Source: Acidobacteriaceae bacterium
GTDB lineage: Bacteria; Acidobacteriota; Terriglobia; Terriglobales; Acidobacteriaceae
Assembly (NCBI GenBank): GCA_025462885.1
Contig: JAOAPN010000015.1
Span: forward strand, 62,001-126,000
Length of the DNA: 64,000 nt
Direction of reading: 5' to 3'
Shown here: piece after piece, positions 18,952 to 27,653 of the stretch
Numbering within the stretch: the stretch's first letter is position 1
Layout of the letters: each line of letters begins with the position of its first letter
The notes under the pieces: generated by a model
Databases searched by the model: none
What the model saw: the letters and a program-made list of their open reading frames with translations, nothing else
Told to the model about the DNA's origin: nothing
Position numbers and translations under genes: made by a program

Positions 18952-19332
18952 TTGAGACGCATACTGGCTATTATTTTGATGCTGACTTTCGGCCTGCCAG
19001 GCCTCACGCCCTTATTTGCGCTCACACCCAACACAGAACAAAAGCTTCCAGCCTGCTGCCGTCGTGCCGGGAATCATCACTGCGCTACCCCGGCAACAGA
19101 CCTGCAGCAATCGGACGCGATCAATCTCTCGGCAATACCGTCTCGGTGCCCGTTCTATCCCGGCATGGTTCCTGCGGCGACTCACGCGATGACGGCTCTC
19201 TCTTCCACGGCGTCGATTGCGAATCGTCTGATAGTAACTGCCTCTCTCGCGCCACCGGCGCACTACAGACAGCAAAGCGCTGTCTGCATGACTAGCAGTA
19301 CCCGCGGACCGCCAACCCCGAACCGGGTCTAA
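18952..19332 (+). CDS. Small secreted Cys/His-rich protein, possible copper binder
   Basis: 126 aa, family not recognised. A hydrophobic N-terminus (residues 4-23) looks like a signal peptide. It is followed by a tight cluster PACCRRAGNHHC (residues 33-44) and RCPFYP (65-70). The second small protein of this locus at 20883 has the matching PICCQMHGKHQC and KCPYNP at similar spacing, so the two are probably paralogues. Start is TTG at 18952; Met10 is an alternative but would spoil the signal peptide. It precedes copC and copD on the same strand. A periplasmic copper-binding or sensing role is an inference from the Cys/His ligands and neighbours. Confidence 0.7.
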   Translation: MRRILAIILMLTFGLPGLTPLFALTPNTEQKLPACCRRAGNHHCATPATDLQQSDAINLSAIPSRCPFYPGMVPAATHAMTALSSTASIANRLIVTASLAPPAHYRQQSAVCMTSSTRGPPTPNRV

Positions 19333-19526
19333 TACCTCTTCCAAATCTCTGTCCGATTTCTGTCTCCCTGTTGAGATAAGCGCGCCTCATCTTCGCCCCG
19401 TCGTTTGCCGAGACCTTGTTCGTCTCGGTATCGGCCCGGCCAGGGTCCACCGTACTGTCACCTGACCCTGAATTTTCGACCATAAGGGCCGTCTCAATAG
19501 CCGTCCTCCCAAAGGAAAGAAACTCT

Positions 19527-19907
19527 ATGATGACCTTCGCCGACCTGCATCATCGCCGCCACGCCATCAAGCTCTTCATCTTCGTTCTCCTCTTCGCGAT
19601 CGCTCCGTTTGCACTCGCCCACACCCATCCTGCGAGCATGATGCCAGCTGCCAACGAAACTGTCAGCGCCCCCGACAGCGTCATGATTCACTTCACCGGC
19701 GCGGTCGAGCCTAAGTTCAGCACCATCACCGTCAGCGACGCCACCGGACACGTCGTCAACAAGGAAGCCTCCGCTGTTGCCTCCGACGGAAAGATGGTCA
19801 GCGTCGCCCTGCCCAAACTCTCCGCGGGTGTCTATACCGTCAACTGGGTGGCCGTTTCGGTGGATAGTCACCGTTCCCAGGGTGATTACAAGTTCACGGT
19901 GAAGTAG
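19527..19907 (+). CDS. copC: CopC-type periplasmic copper-binding protein
   Basis: 126-aa protein. The ATG at 19527 is chosen over an open frame 37 codons longer because AAAGGAAAG lies just upstream and a clean signal peptide follows (FIFVLLFAIAPFALA). Cleavage would leave His32 as the first mature residue (HTHPASMMPA), and His1 is the classical Cu(II) ligand of CopC. The partner D-x-H motif is present near the C-terminus (VSVDSHRSQGDY, Asp113 and His115). The small beta-barrel binds Cu(II) in the periplasm and is thought to hand it to CopD. The stop codon overlaps the copD GTG start by one base, so translation is coupled. Confidence 0.93.
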   Translation: MMTFADLHHRRHAIKLFIFVLLFAIAPFALAHTHPASMMPAANETVSAPDSVMIHFTGAVEPKFSTITVSDATGHVVNKEASAVASDGKMVSVALPKLSAGVYTVNWVAVSVDSHRSQGDYKFTVK

Positions 19908-20851
19908 TGAAGGGAACCGTTCTTATCCTGAGCGTCCTGCTCTCCATCGTCACGGACAGCGCCTTCGCCCTCATCGTGGGCACGCTGCTCACTGGCCGTT
20001 GGCTGGAGGCGACGGAGTCCGCCGCAGAGTTGTCGGCCGGATCGGCGATCCCGATCCAATCGGCCTTCACTCTACGGGCGAGACGCAGCCTCCTCCTCGG
20101 TTGTGCCCTTGTGCTCGCATTCGCGCAAGCGGTCAGGCCCTGGTTTCTGGCCGCCAGCATGAGCGGGTCAAGCAGTCTCCACGGCAATCTCGCACTCATC
20201 CCTACCATCCTCTCCTCCACCCATCAGGGCACTCTCTGGTACCTGAACGCTGCCGCCATCGCTGCATTTTTGATGGCCACAGTTTTCGTTCGAATCGGTT
20301 CAACCCCTGCAGTGTGGATCAGCCTCACCTGTATCGTTGTCCTCGCTTTCGGTAAAGCCGCCACCGGTCACGCCGCGGACCAAGGCGACTTCACTCTCGT
20401 TGAAATCCTGCAAACCATCCACATCCTGGCCACTGCAATCTGGTCCGGCACCATCCTCGTCTCCGGACTTCTCATCGTCCCCCGCTTCGCCCAGCAGCGT
20501 GGTCCCGCCGCTGTCTGGAACTACACCCGCCGTCTCTCAAAGAGCGCTACCTATGCATTGATCGCTGTGCTTGTCTCCGGCATCTATACGTCGGACCGTG
20601 AACTCAACAACACCCTCAACGGTCTTTGGAGCAGTACCTGGGGCAAGATTCTCATCGCCAAAGTGGCCTTCGTGCTGCTCGCCCTTTGCCTGGGAGCAAT
20701 CAGCCGCTTCCGCTATCTCGGTGCCGAAGCCACCCCTGGCCGGTCGGCCCAGCTCGTCCGCCTCCTCGCTTCAGAGGCGGTCGTAATGATCGTCATCCTC
20801 AGCCTGTCCGGCCTGCTCGGTAGCAACGCGCCACCCATGTCCGAAATGTAA
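19907..20851 (+). CDS. copD: CopD-family copper transport membrane protein
   Basis: 314-aa inner-membrane protein with about eight hydrophobic segments. It matches the CopD/YcnJ C-terminal type, ending with an LIVPRFAQQ...RRLSKSATYALIAVLVSGIY block, a conserved GKILIAKVAFVLLALCLGAI helix and a final short helix. CopD proteins are associated with copper uptake or resistance together with CopC. It starts at GTG 19907 overlapping the copC stop (TAGTG) and is followed 31 bases later by the second Cys/His-rich small protein. Confidence 0.88.
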   Translation: MKGTVLILSVLLSIVTDSAFALIVGTLLTGRWLEATESAAELSAGSAIPIQSAFTLRARRSLLLGCALVLAFAQAVRPWFLAASMSGSSSLHGNLALIPTILSSTHQGTLWYLNAAAIAAFLMATVFVRIGSTPAVWISLTCIVVLAFGKAATGHAADQGDFTLVEILQTIHILATAIWSGTILVSGLLIVPRFAQQRGPAAVWNYTRRLSKSATYALIAVLVSGIYTSDRELNNTLNGLWSSTWGKILIAKVAFVLLALCLGAISRFRYLGAEATPGRSAQLVRLLASEAVVMIVILSLSGLLGSNAPPMSEM

Positions 20852-20882
20852 GTCGTATAACCGCGCCGAAGAAAGAAACGCA

Positions 20883-21308
20883 ATGCTGATCCGCAGAACA
20901 ACCCGGGCCACCAGACGAGGCAGCTTTACTGCCTCGTCCCTCCTCGCCTGCCTTCTGCTGCTTCTGACCCTCCCTTTCGTCGGTGACGTTCAATCTCCGG
21001 CTGCCCCCATCCCCATCTGCTGCCAGATGCATGGCAAGCACCAATGTTCCCTCCACCTCCACCGTGCCGCAACGCAGGAGCAGGGAACCAGCGCCTCTTC
21101 GCCCACCGTCCAGGAGAAGTGCCCCTACAATCCCGCCGCTCCAGCCGGTTCCAACACCAGCATCACGGCCCTCCCGCCGCCGGCGACGCTCGCCATCTCG
21201 TTGCAAGCCTCGTCGGCTCCCACTGCGGCGCGGCCTCCCACTCCTCACGCGACGCTCGATACCTCGAACCCCAAACGCGGTCCTCCTTCCCTTCGTTCCG
21301 TTCTCTGA
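20883..21308 (+). CDS. Second small secreted Cys/His-rich protein, paralogue of the 18952 gene
   Basis: 141 aa, family not recognised. An Arg-rich start and a long Leu-rich segment (residues 19-33) form a signal peptide or anchor. It is followed by PICCQMHGKHQC (44-55), then HLH, then KCPYNP (79-84). The pattern P-x-C-C-x3-G-x-H-x-C, then C-P about 22-25 residues after the last Cys, is shared with the protein encoded at 18952. The two genes bracket copC-copD. The C-terminal half is rich in Ala, Pro, Ser and Thr and looks unstructured. Metal binding is likely from the ligands but unproven. Confidence 0.7.
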   Translation: MLIRRTTRATRRGSFTASSLLACLLLLLTLPFVGDVQSPAAPIPICCQMHGKHQCSLHLHRAATQEQGTSASSPTVQEKCPYNPAAPAGSNTSITALPPPATLAISLQASSAPTAARPPTPHATLDTSNPKRGPPSLRSVL

Positions 21309-21371
21309 TCTTCTTCATCAGAAATGGCCCGCATGCCGCATCTCGCATGCCTCAACGATTCGGAGGTTCCC

Positions 21372-24254
21372 GTGTTCCGCTCCATTGCAAGATCTCTTCT
21401 AGCCCTGTCCCTCGTTGCAGCGCCACGCTTCATGCACGCCCAGGAGACGATTAACAACGCCTCCCTCGGCGGCCGCGTCACCGATACCTCGGGAGCCGTC
21501 GTCTGCAGCGCCACTGTTATGGTGCGCCAGACCGCGACCAATCGCTCTCGCGAGCTTATAACCGATACCGAAGGCCGCTTCCGCTTTCCCTACCTCGAAG
21601 TCGGCCCGTATGAAGTCACGGTCCATCAGCCTGGATTCACCGACACCCGCACCCTCGTGACCCTCACCATCGGTGCCGCGTTCGATCTCCCCATCAAGCT
21701 CACCGTCGGCTCCGAGAACGACGTCATTAATGTAGAGGCCAGCGCTCCCATCCTCGAGACCGACCGGAGCCAGGTCGCCGGCACCATCTCCCAGAACGAG
21801 GTCGCAAACCTTCCCTTCAATGGTCGCAACTTCCTCGACCTGGCGCTGCTGGTCCCCGGCGTCTCTCCGACCAACACCGGTTCCAGCCAGCTCTTCGCCG
21901 AAACCTCCGCTGTCGGAGGGCAGGGCATCTCCGTCTCCAGCCAGCGCAACTTCTCCAACAGCTTCATCGTCGACGGCCTCTCCGCCAACGACGACGCCGC
22001 CGGCCTAGTCCAGGCGGGCTTTGGAATGGACGTTATCCATGAGATGCAGGTCGTGACCAGTGGCGGTCAAGCCGAATTTGGTCGAGCTCTTGGAGGCTAC
22101 CTCAACTTCGTCTCCAAAAGCGGAACCAACAGCCTTCACGGGGACTTGTACGGCTACCTCCGCAACCAGCGCCTCAACGCCGCCAATGCCCTCTCCCGCA
22201 CGAATCTTCCGCTGACCCAGGCGCAGTACGGAGCCTCGCTCGGCGGACCCATCCTTCGCGACCGCACCTTCTTCTTCGGCAATTTTGAACAGCGCAATCT
22301 CAATCAGAACGGCGTCATCACCATTACCTCCGCCAACGCCGCCGCGATCAACTCTGTCCTCCAGAGCTCCGGCTATAAAGGCCAGAACCTCGCTATCAGT
22401 TCCGCTACTCCGACCACCGTCTACTCAAACCCCGTACGCTCCAGCAACTTCTTCCTCAAGCTCGACCATCGCATCACCGATCGCGACCAGCTCAGCGCTC
22501 GCTACAGCCTGTACCACGTAGCCAGTCAGAACTCCCGCGGAGCTGGCGGCATCAACTACACCAGCGCCGCCGCTGGCCTTGAAGACCTCGACCAGACTGT
22601 AGCCGTCAGCAATATTGCCACCCTGACCCCGCGTACCATTAACGAAACCCGCGGCCAGTTCACCAACAGCGACCTCAATGCACCCGCAAACGACTCGACC
22701 GGCCCGGCTGTCAGCATCTCCGGCATCGCGAGTTTCGGCACGCTCTCCGGCTCACCCGCCGGCCGCCACGATCGCCTCTTCGAGGTCGTCGATAACCTCT
22801 CCCACCAGGTTGGCGCACACGCCCTTCGCGTCGGTGCCGACTTCCTCTATAACGACCTCAGTATCACCTTCCCCCAATCCATTCGAGGCGCCTACGCCTT
22901 CTCCTCGCTCGCCAACTTCCAACGCGGCGTCTACACCACCTTCACCCAATCCTTCGGCAATACGCTTGTCCCCCAGACCAATCCCAACATCGGCTTCTAC
23001 GCTCAGGACGAGTGGAAGCCTCTTCCCAACCTCACTCTCAACCTCGGTCTCCGCTACGACCTCCAGTTCCTCAAGACCATCGCCACCGACACCAACAACA
23101 TCTCCCCGCGCGTCGGCTTCGCCTGGTCGCCCTTCAAAAATCGTGGCACGGTCGTCCGTGGCAGTGTGGGACTTTTCTATGACCGCGTCCCCCTGCGCGC
23201 CCTCTCGAACGCCCTCCAATCCAACAACAATGGCACAGCCATCACCTCCTCCACCTTCACCACCCTGGCACTCTCCTACGGACAGGCCGGCGCGCCCGTC
23301 TTCCCCAACATCACCTCCGGCTACACTGCCACCAATCTTCCGGCCAACATTAAGCTCAGCCTCACCACCATGGATCCCAACATGCAGAACGCCTACTCCG
23401 AGCAGGCCAGCCTCGAAGTCGACCAGCAACTCACGCAGAAGAGCAGCCTCGCCATCAGCTATCAGCACCTCCGCGGCTTGCACCTGCTCATCTCTGTCAA
23501 TCGCAATACCCCCGCTTGCCTCTCCTCCGTGGACGCCGTCAACCTCTGCCGTCCCAACAGCACCTACGCGAATAACAAACAGTACGCCTCCTCCGCCGAC
23601 TCCTACTACGACGGCCTCTCCGTCTCTTACGTCCAACGCCCTGTCCGCTGGGGCAGCTACCGCGTCTCCTACACCTGGTCGAAGGCCATCGACAACGTAG
23701 GCGAGTTCTTCTTCAGCTCCCCCCTCAACAACTTCAACCTCGCCATGGATCGCAGCCGCTCCGACGACGATCAGCGCCACCGCCTCGTCTTTGATGCCAC
23801 CGCCCATACCTCTATGGACTCAGCCCATACCCTGGTCGGCCACCTGACGCACGGCTTCCTGCTTGGCGGCATCCTCCAGTACTACTCGGCGCTCCCGTTC
23901 AACATCACCACCGGGGCCAACAGCATCCAGACCACGACGCTTCGTCCGTGCGCACCCGGCCTCACCACATGTGCGAACGTCCTGCCTGGCACCGTCATCG
24001 GACGCAACGCCGGCATCGGCTTCGACACCTTTACCCTCAGCGCCCGCCTCAGTCGCACAGTCACTCTCGGCGAGCGCGTCAGGCTGCAGGGAATCGCGGA
24101 GGCATTCAACGCCCTCAACCACCGCAACAACCAGGTCCCCAACGGAACCTTCGGCACCGGAACCTACCCCACAGCCCCCTCCACCACCTTCGGCACCGCC
24201 ACCGCCGTAGGCGATCCCCGCAACGTACAACTAGCACTTCGTCTCTCCTTCTAG
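21372..24254 (+). CDS. TonB-dependent receptor, Oar-like, in copper-type cluster
   Basis: Outer-membrane receptor, 960 aa from the GTG at 21372, chosen because GGAGG (21362-21366) stands five bases upstream and a signal peptide follows (IARSLLALSLVAAPRFMHAQ); the frame is open 16 codons further. Then a carboxypeptidase-like domain (SLGGRVTDTSGAVVCSATVM), a plug with the GGQAEFGRALGGYLNFVSKS motif, and a barrel ending VQLALRLSF. It is shorter than the other two receptors here and lies 63 bases after the second Cys/His-rich gene, so it probably belongs to the same unit. A role in copper or metallophore passage is inferred from context only. Confidence 0.9.
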   Translation: MFRSIARSLLALSLVAAPRFMHAQETINNASLGGRVTDTSGAVVCSATVMVRQTATNRSRELITDTEGRFRFPYLEVGPYEVTVHQPGFTDTRTLVTLTIGAAFDLPIKLTVGSENDVINVEASAPILETDRSQVAGTISQNEVANLPFNGRNFLDLALLVPGVSPTNTGSSQLFAETSAVGGQGISVSSQRNFSNSFIVDGLSANDDAAGLVQAGFGMDVIHEMQVVTSGGQAEFGRALGGYLNFVSKSGTNSLHGDLYGYLRNQRLNAANALSRTNLPLTQAQYGASLGGPILRDRTFFFGNFEQRNLNQNGVITITSANAAAINSVLQSSGYKGQNLAISSATPTTVYSNPVRSSNFFLKLDHRITDRDQLSARYSLYHVASQNSRGAGGINYTSAAAGLEDLDQTVAVSNIATLTPRTINETRGQFTNSDLNAPANDSTGPAVSISGIASFGTLSGSPAGRHDRLFEVVDNLSHQVGAHALRVGADFLYNDLSITFPQSIRGAYAFSSLANFQRGVYTTFTQSFGNTLVPQTNPNIGFYAQDEWKPLPNLTLNLGLRYDLQFLKTIATDTNNISPRVGFAWSPFKNRGTVVRGSVGLFYDRVPLRALSNALQSNNNGTAITSSTFTTLALSYGQAGAPVFPNITSGYTATNLPANIKLSLTTMDPNMQNAYSEQASLEVDQQLTQKSSLAISYQHLRGLHLLISVNRNTPACLSSVDAVNLCRPNSTYANNKQYASSADSYYDGLSVSYVQRPVRWGSYRVSYTWSKAIDNVGEFFFSSPLNNFNLAMDRSRSDDDQRHRLVFDATAHTSMDSAHTLVGHLTHGFLLGGILQYYSALPFNITTGANSIQTTTLRPCAPGLTTCANVLPGTVIGRNAGIGFDTFTLSARLSRTVTLGERVRLQGIAEAFNALNHRNNQVPNGTFGTGTYPTAPSTTFGTATAVGDPRNVQLALRLSF

Positions 24255-24326
24255 AGATGTCTCGCACGATGCGCTACGAAAGGCGGCATAACCGCCGCCT
24301 TTCGCGAGCCCTGAGAAAAGGTCAAC

Positions 24327-25601
24327 ATGAAATTGAAACCCGTTCTCCTCTGCGCCGCTGCTGCCGCCGTAGCTACGGCAGTCGCCTTTGCGTTCTGGCA
24401 CGCCCACCCCAAATCCAGCTTCACCCTCACCAATGAGTCCGCCTACCGCTTCGAGCCTCAGCCCCTCCAACTCGCCACCAACGCCCGTCGCCCCGTCGTA
24501 GGCAGCACCGTAGCCGGAGGTCTCTATCTCCTCACCGTCGAAGGCACCCACGAGAGCAGCGCCCTGAACCTCCGCATGTCTCACGACGGCGGCGAACACT
24601 GGATGGCCCCGCAGCACCTCAACGCCGAAACCAGTTCGATCAACGCGTCATCCGAGAACGCTCCGCAACTCGTCAGCCGCGCCATGTACGCCTACGCCCT
24701 GTGGCTTGAGCGCTCGGAGGGGAACGGGTCCCGGATCCTCCTCGCCCGATCCAGTGGCATGGATGCCAAGCCACCCGTCGGAGTTCCCGTCACCGACAAA
24801 GCCCCGGCCGACACCTCCTACTCCGGCTTTCCATCGCTGGGCCTCGCTCCCAACGGAGACGTCTACGCCGCATGGCTCGACGGTCGAGACAAGTCCACGC
24901 CCGGCACTTTCAACGTCTACCTCGCTCGCTCCACCGATAAGGGCTTCTCCTTCCACAAGAACATCAAGGTGGCTACAGATTCCTGTCCATGCTGCCGCCC
25001 CACCCTCGCCTTCGGTCCCAACGGCAAGGTCTACGTAGCCTACCGCCACGTCTACGGAGACAACGAGCGCGACATCGCCGTCGCCACCTCCGACGACTCC
25101 GGCGAGCACTTTAGCGCTCCCGTCCGCGTCAACCTCGACCGTTGGCATATCCTCGGCTGCCCGGAGTCCGGCCCCGTCATGGCCGTCCAGAACGGCAAAC
25201 TCCTCATCGTCTGGTACTCCGCAGGAGGCACACGCCCCGGACTCCGCCTTGCCCAATCCACCGACGGTGGCAAGTCCTTCCGCCCACCCTTTCCCATCGA
25301 CGGCAACATCCCCGGCGCGAACCATCCGTATCTCGCCATTACCGACGACGGCCACGCCGCCCTGACCTTCTCCGGCCGAACCCCTTCAACCGACGGCTCC
25401 TGGGGCGGTTTCTCCAGCTACCTCGTAGCCATCACTCCCGACGGCAAGGTCACCGCTCCCCAGCTTATCCCCGGAGCCTCCAATCTGGACCGCTACCCCA
25501 CCGTCACCCTCGACACCGACGGCAGCGCCTACATCGCCACCAGCAGCAATCACGACGAAACCTCCACCACCTACCTCTCCCGAGCCCGCCTGACTCAATA
25601 G
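24327..25601 (+). CDS. Asp-box (BNR) sialidase-like propeller with CPCC motif, secreted
   Basis: 424 aa. The N-terminus is a signal peptide or anchor (VLLCAAAAAVATAVAFAFW). At least four Asp-box turns are visible: SHDGGEHW, STDKGFSF, SDDSGEHF and STDGGKSF, so it should fold as a six-bladed propeller like sialidases. The catalytic Arg triad of true sialidases could not be confirmed, so enzyme activity is not claimed. Unusually it carries DSCPCCRP in the middle of the chain, a Cys cluster that fits the metal theme of the preceding genes. It starts 72 bases after the receptor stop on the same strand. Confidence 0.78.
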   Translation: MKLKPVLLCAAAAAVATAVAFAFWHAHPKSSFTLTNESAYRFEPQPLQLATNARRPVVGSTVAGGLYLLTVEGTHESSALNLRMSHDGGEHWMAPQHLNAETSSINASSENAPQLVSRAMYAYALWLERSEGNGSRILLARSSGMDAKPPVGVPVTDKAPADTSYSGFPSLGLAPNGDVYAAWLDGRDKSTPGTFNVYLARSTDKGFSFHKNIKVATDSCPCCRPTLAFGPNGKVYVAYRHVYGDNERDIAVATSDDSGEHFSAPVRVNLDRWHILGCPESGPVMAVQNGKLLIVWYSAGGTRPGLRLAQSTDGGKSFRPPFPIDGNIPGANHPYLAITDDGHAALTFSGRTPSTDGSWGGFSSYLVAITPDGKVTAPQLIPGASNLDRYPTVTLDTDGSAYIATSSNHDETSTTYLSRARLTQ

Positions 25602-25615
25602 TCACCAAGTCGGTT

Positions 25616-25647
25616 GGGTGCCCCATGTCCCGCGTCTGGGACATGGG
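25616..25647 (+). repeat. Palindromic repeat, family P1, intergenic copy
   Basis: GGGTGC followed by CCCATGTCCC-GCGTCT-GGGACATGGG, a perfect 10-bp stem with a six-base loop. It lies 14 bases after the BNR gene. The copy at 33464 has the same layout with a paired T-A to G-C change, so the hairpin rather than the bases is conserved. It may also help end the upstream transcript. Confidence 0.7.
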
Positions 25648-25816
25648 TTCTACACAGCCACCAATCCTCCCCACATAGATCGAGGAGAGCACGAGCCTTC
25701 TCCCGAAGCGACAAACAACGCGACTCTCCCTCAAACGGTAAAATAACTGTGGCCCAACCAAACCAGGCCATCTGCGCCCGCCCACGTAGCCGGCCCAGCA
25801 GAAAGGCAATGCCCGC

Positions 25817-26851
25817 ATGAAAGCACTCGTAAAAAGCCGCGCAGAACGCGGCCTCTGGCTCGAAGATGTACCTGAACCTGAAATCGGCATCAACGACGTA
25901 AAGATTCGCGTCCTCTACACCGGCATCTGCGGCACCGACCTCCACATCTATGAGTGGGATGCCTGGGCTAGCTCCGTCATTCAACCCGGCCTGATCATCG
26001 GCCACGAATTCGTCGGCGAAGTCGTCGCCACCGGCTCCAACGTCGAAGACATCGCCATCGGTCAGATCGTCTCAGGCGAAGGTCACGTCGTCTGCGGCCG
26101 TTGCCGTAACTGTCTCGCCGGCCGTCGTCACCTCTGCGCGCACACGATGGGCGTAGGCGTAAACCGCAACGGAGCCTTCGCCGAGTACGTCGTCCTCCCG
26201 ATGTCCAACATCTGGCAGCACTCCAGCGGAATCTCCCTGGAGATCGCCTCCATCTTTGACCCCCTCGGCAATGCCGTCCACACCGCCCTCGCCTTTCCCA
26301 CCCTTGGCGAGGACGTTCTCGTCACCGGAGCCGGCCCCATCGGCATCATGGCCGCTGCAGTCGCCCGCCACGCCGGAGCCCGCCACGTCGTCATCTCCGA
26401 CCCCAATGAATACCGTCGCAACCTCGCGGAGAAGGTTGGCGTCACTTTGGCGGTCAATCCGGTATCCACACCATTGAAGAACGTCCAGCAGCAGTTACAC
26501 ATGCAGGAAGGATTTGATGTAGGACTTGAAATGTCCGGCAACCCCTCCGCCTTCCGCGACATGCTCGCCAACATGAGTCACGGCGGAAAGATCGCCATGC
26601 TCGGTATTCCGTCCGAACAGATCGCCATCGACTGGAACCAGGTCGTCTTCAACCAGCTCACCCTGCGCGGCATCTATGGACGCGAGATGTATGAGACCTG
26701 GTACATGATGACTGTGATGCTCGAAACCGGTCTCGATATCTCCGGTGTCATCACGCACCGGATGAACTGGCGCGACTTCGAAGACGGCTTCGCTGCCATG
26801 CGCTCCGGCAACTCAGGTAAGGTGATTCTCGACTGGCGCGACGTCTCCTAG
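25817..26851 (+). CDS. tdh: L-threonine 3-dehydrogenase
   Basis: 344-aa zinc-dependent medium-chain dehydrogenase that oxidises L-threonine to 2-amino-3-ketobutyrate with NAD+. It matches the E. coli enzyme along its length: catalytic zinc site ICGTDLHIY and GHEFVGEV, structural zinc site CGRCRNCLAGRRHLC, the diagnostic GVGVNRNGAFAEY and SIFDPLGNAVHTAL, and the Rossmann motif VTGAGPIGIMAA. The C-terminal GIYGREMYETWY is also characteristic. The usual partner kbl (2-amino-3-ketobutyrate CoA ligase) is not adjacent. The upstream spacer holds a palindromic repeat. It stands alone between the copper-type cluster and a two-component system. Confidence 0.96.
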   Translation: MKALVKSRAERGLWLEDVPEPEIGINDVKIRVLYTGICGTDLHIYEWDAWASSVIQPGLIIGHEFVGEVVATGSNVEDIAIGQIVSGEGHVVCGRCRNCLAGRRHLCAHTMGVGVNRNGAFAEYVVLPMSNIWQHSSGISLEIASIFDPLGNAVHTALAFPTLGEDVLVTGAGPIGIMAAAVARHAGARHVVISDPNEYRRNLAEKVGVTLAVNPVSTPLKNVQQQLHMQEGFDVGLEMSGNPSAFRDMLANMSHGGKIAMLGIPSEQIAIDWNQVVFNQLTLRGIYGREMYETWYMMTVMLETGLDISGVITHRMNWRDFEDGFAAMRSGNSGKVILDWRDVS

Positions 26852-26868
26852 CTCGCATATTAGCGCAC

Positions 26869-26896
26869 CTTCAGGCTCGCTTAAGCTCTCTTGGAG
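26869..26896 (+). promoter_or_regulatory. Three phased CTT-containing half-sites upstream of the two-component genes
   Basis: CTTCAGGCTC, CTTAAGCTC and CTTGGAG follow one another at about 10-11-base spacing, on one face of the helix. The core pair CTCGCTTAAG|CTCTCTTGGA (26876-26895) is a direct repeat. Direct repeats of this period are typical of OmpR-class response regulator sites. The gene 70 bases downstream encodes such a regulator, so this may be its own site. Confidence 0.35.
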
Positions 26897-26966
26897 ACAA
26901 TAAACAACGTGTCCCTCCCCCATTCCAGAACGCGCATCCCGTACCCGCTACCAAGGAGGTCCTGAG

Positions 26967-27653
26967 GTGCGCGTTCTAATTGTTGAAGACGAAGCCCGTC
27001 TCGCCCAGAATCTCGCCGCCGCCCTCCGCGAGGCAGGCAGCTTCGCCGTCGACCACGCTCCCGACGGCATCGAAGGGGAACTCCTGGCCAAACAGGGCTG
27101 CTACGACGCCATCATCCTGGACCTGATGCTGCCCGGTCAGACCGGACAGTCCCTCCTCCGCCGCCTGCGCGCAGCGGATGATCCCACGCCCGTGCTCATC
27201 CTCACGGCCCGCGAAGGGGCGGAGTCTGTCATCGAGCTTCTCAACGCCGGTGCCGACGACTACCTCAGTAAACCCTTCGATCTTGGTGAGCTGATGGCCC
27301 GTGTGAAAGCTCTCATCCGTCGTGGCAAAGGCGCAGCGCACCCCGTCTTCCGCTTTGCTGATGTAGAGCTCAACACCCTGGAGCAGATCGTCCGCCGCAA
27401 CGGACGCCTCCTCGATCTCTCCCCCACCGAGTACCGCATCCTTGAATACCTGATGCATCGCCCCCGCGTCATCGTCTCGCGCAAGGAGCTCCTCGAGCAC
27501 CTCTACGACTACAACTGGGAGCACCACTCCAACGTCATCGAAGCCCACATCTCCAACCTGCGGCGCAAGCTGGACGAAGGCACCGATGGTTCGCTGATCG
27601 AGACGCTCCGGCATCGCGGTTACCGCCTTACCGCGCAGAGTCCTGTCGAATGA
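26967..27653 (+). CDS. OmpR-class response regulator
   Basis: 228-aa cytoplasmic regulator. Receiver domain: acidic pair after LIVEDE, phosphoacceptor Asp52 in AIILDLMLPG, and Lys in LSKPFDLGEL. The C-terminal winged helix (about residues 125-222) ends in the usual SNVIEAHISNLRRKLDEG and TLRHRGYRLT. The start is GTG at 26967, with a very strong AAGGAGG (26953-26959) seven bases before it. The kinase gene begins within its stop codon (ATGA overlap at 27650). The pair lies immediately upstream of a TolC/adaptor/RND pump set, so control of that pump is the likely job. The stimulus is unknown; metals are possible. Confidence 0.95.
   Translation: MRVLIVEDEARLAQNLAAALREAGSFAVDHAPDGIEGELLAKQGCYDAIILDLMLPGQTGQSLLRRLRAADDPTPVLILTAREGAESVIELLNAGADDYLSKPFDLGELMARVKALIRRGKGAAHPVFRFADVELNTLEQIVRRNGRLLDLSPTEYRILEYLMHRPRVIVSRKELLEHLYDYNWEHHSNVIEAHISNLRRKLDEGTDGSLIETLRHRGYRLTAQSPVE

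Noticed and set aside
22678..23807. Long overlapping frames on both strands inside the third TonB receptor
   Set aside because: Low-complexity Ser/Pro/Ala or Gly/Val translations, typical shadows of a C-ending-codon gene.
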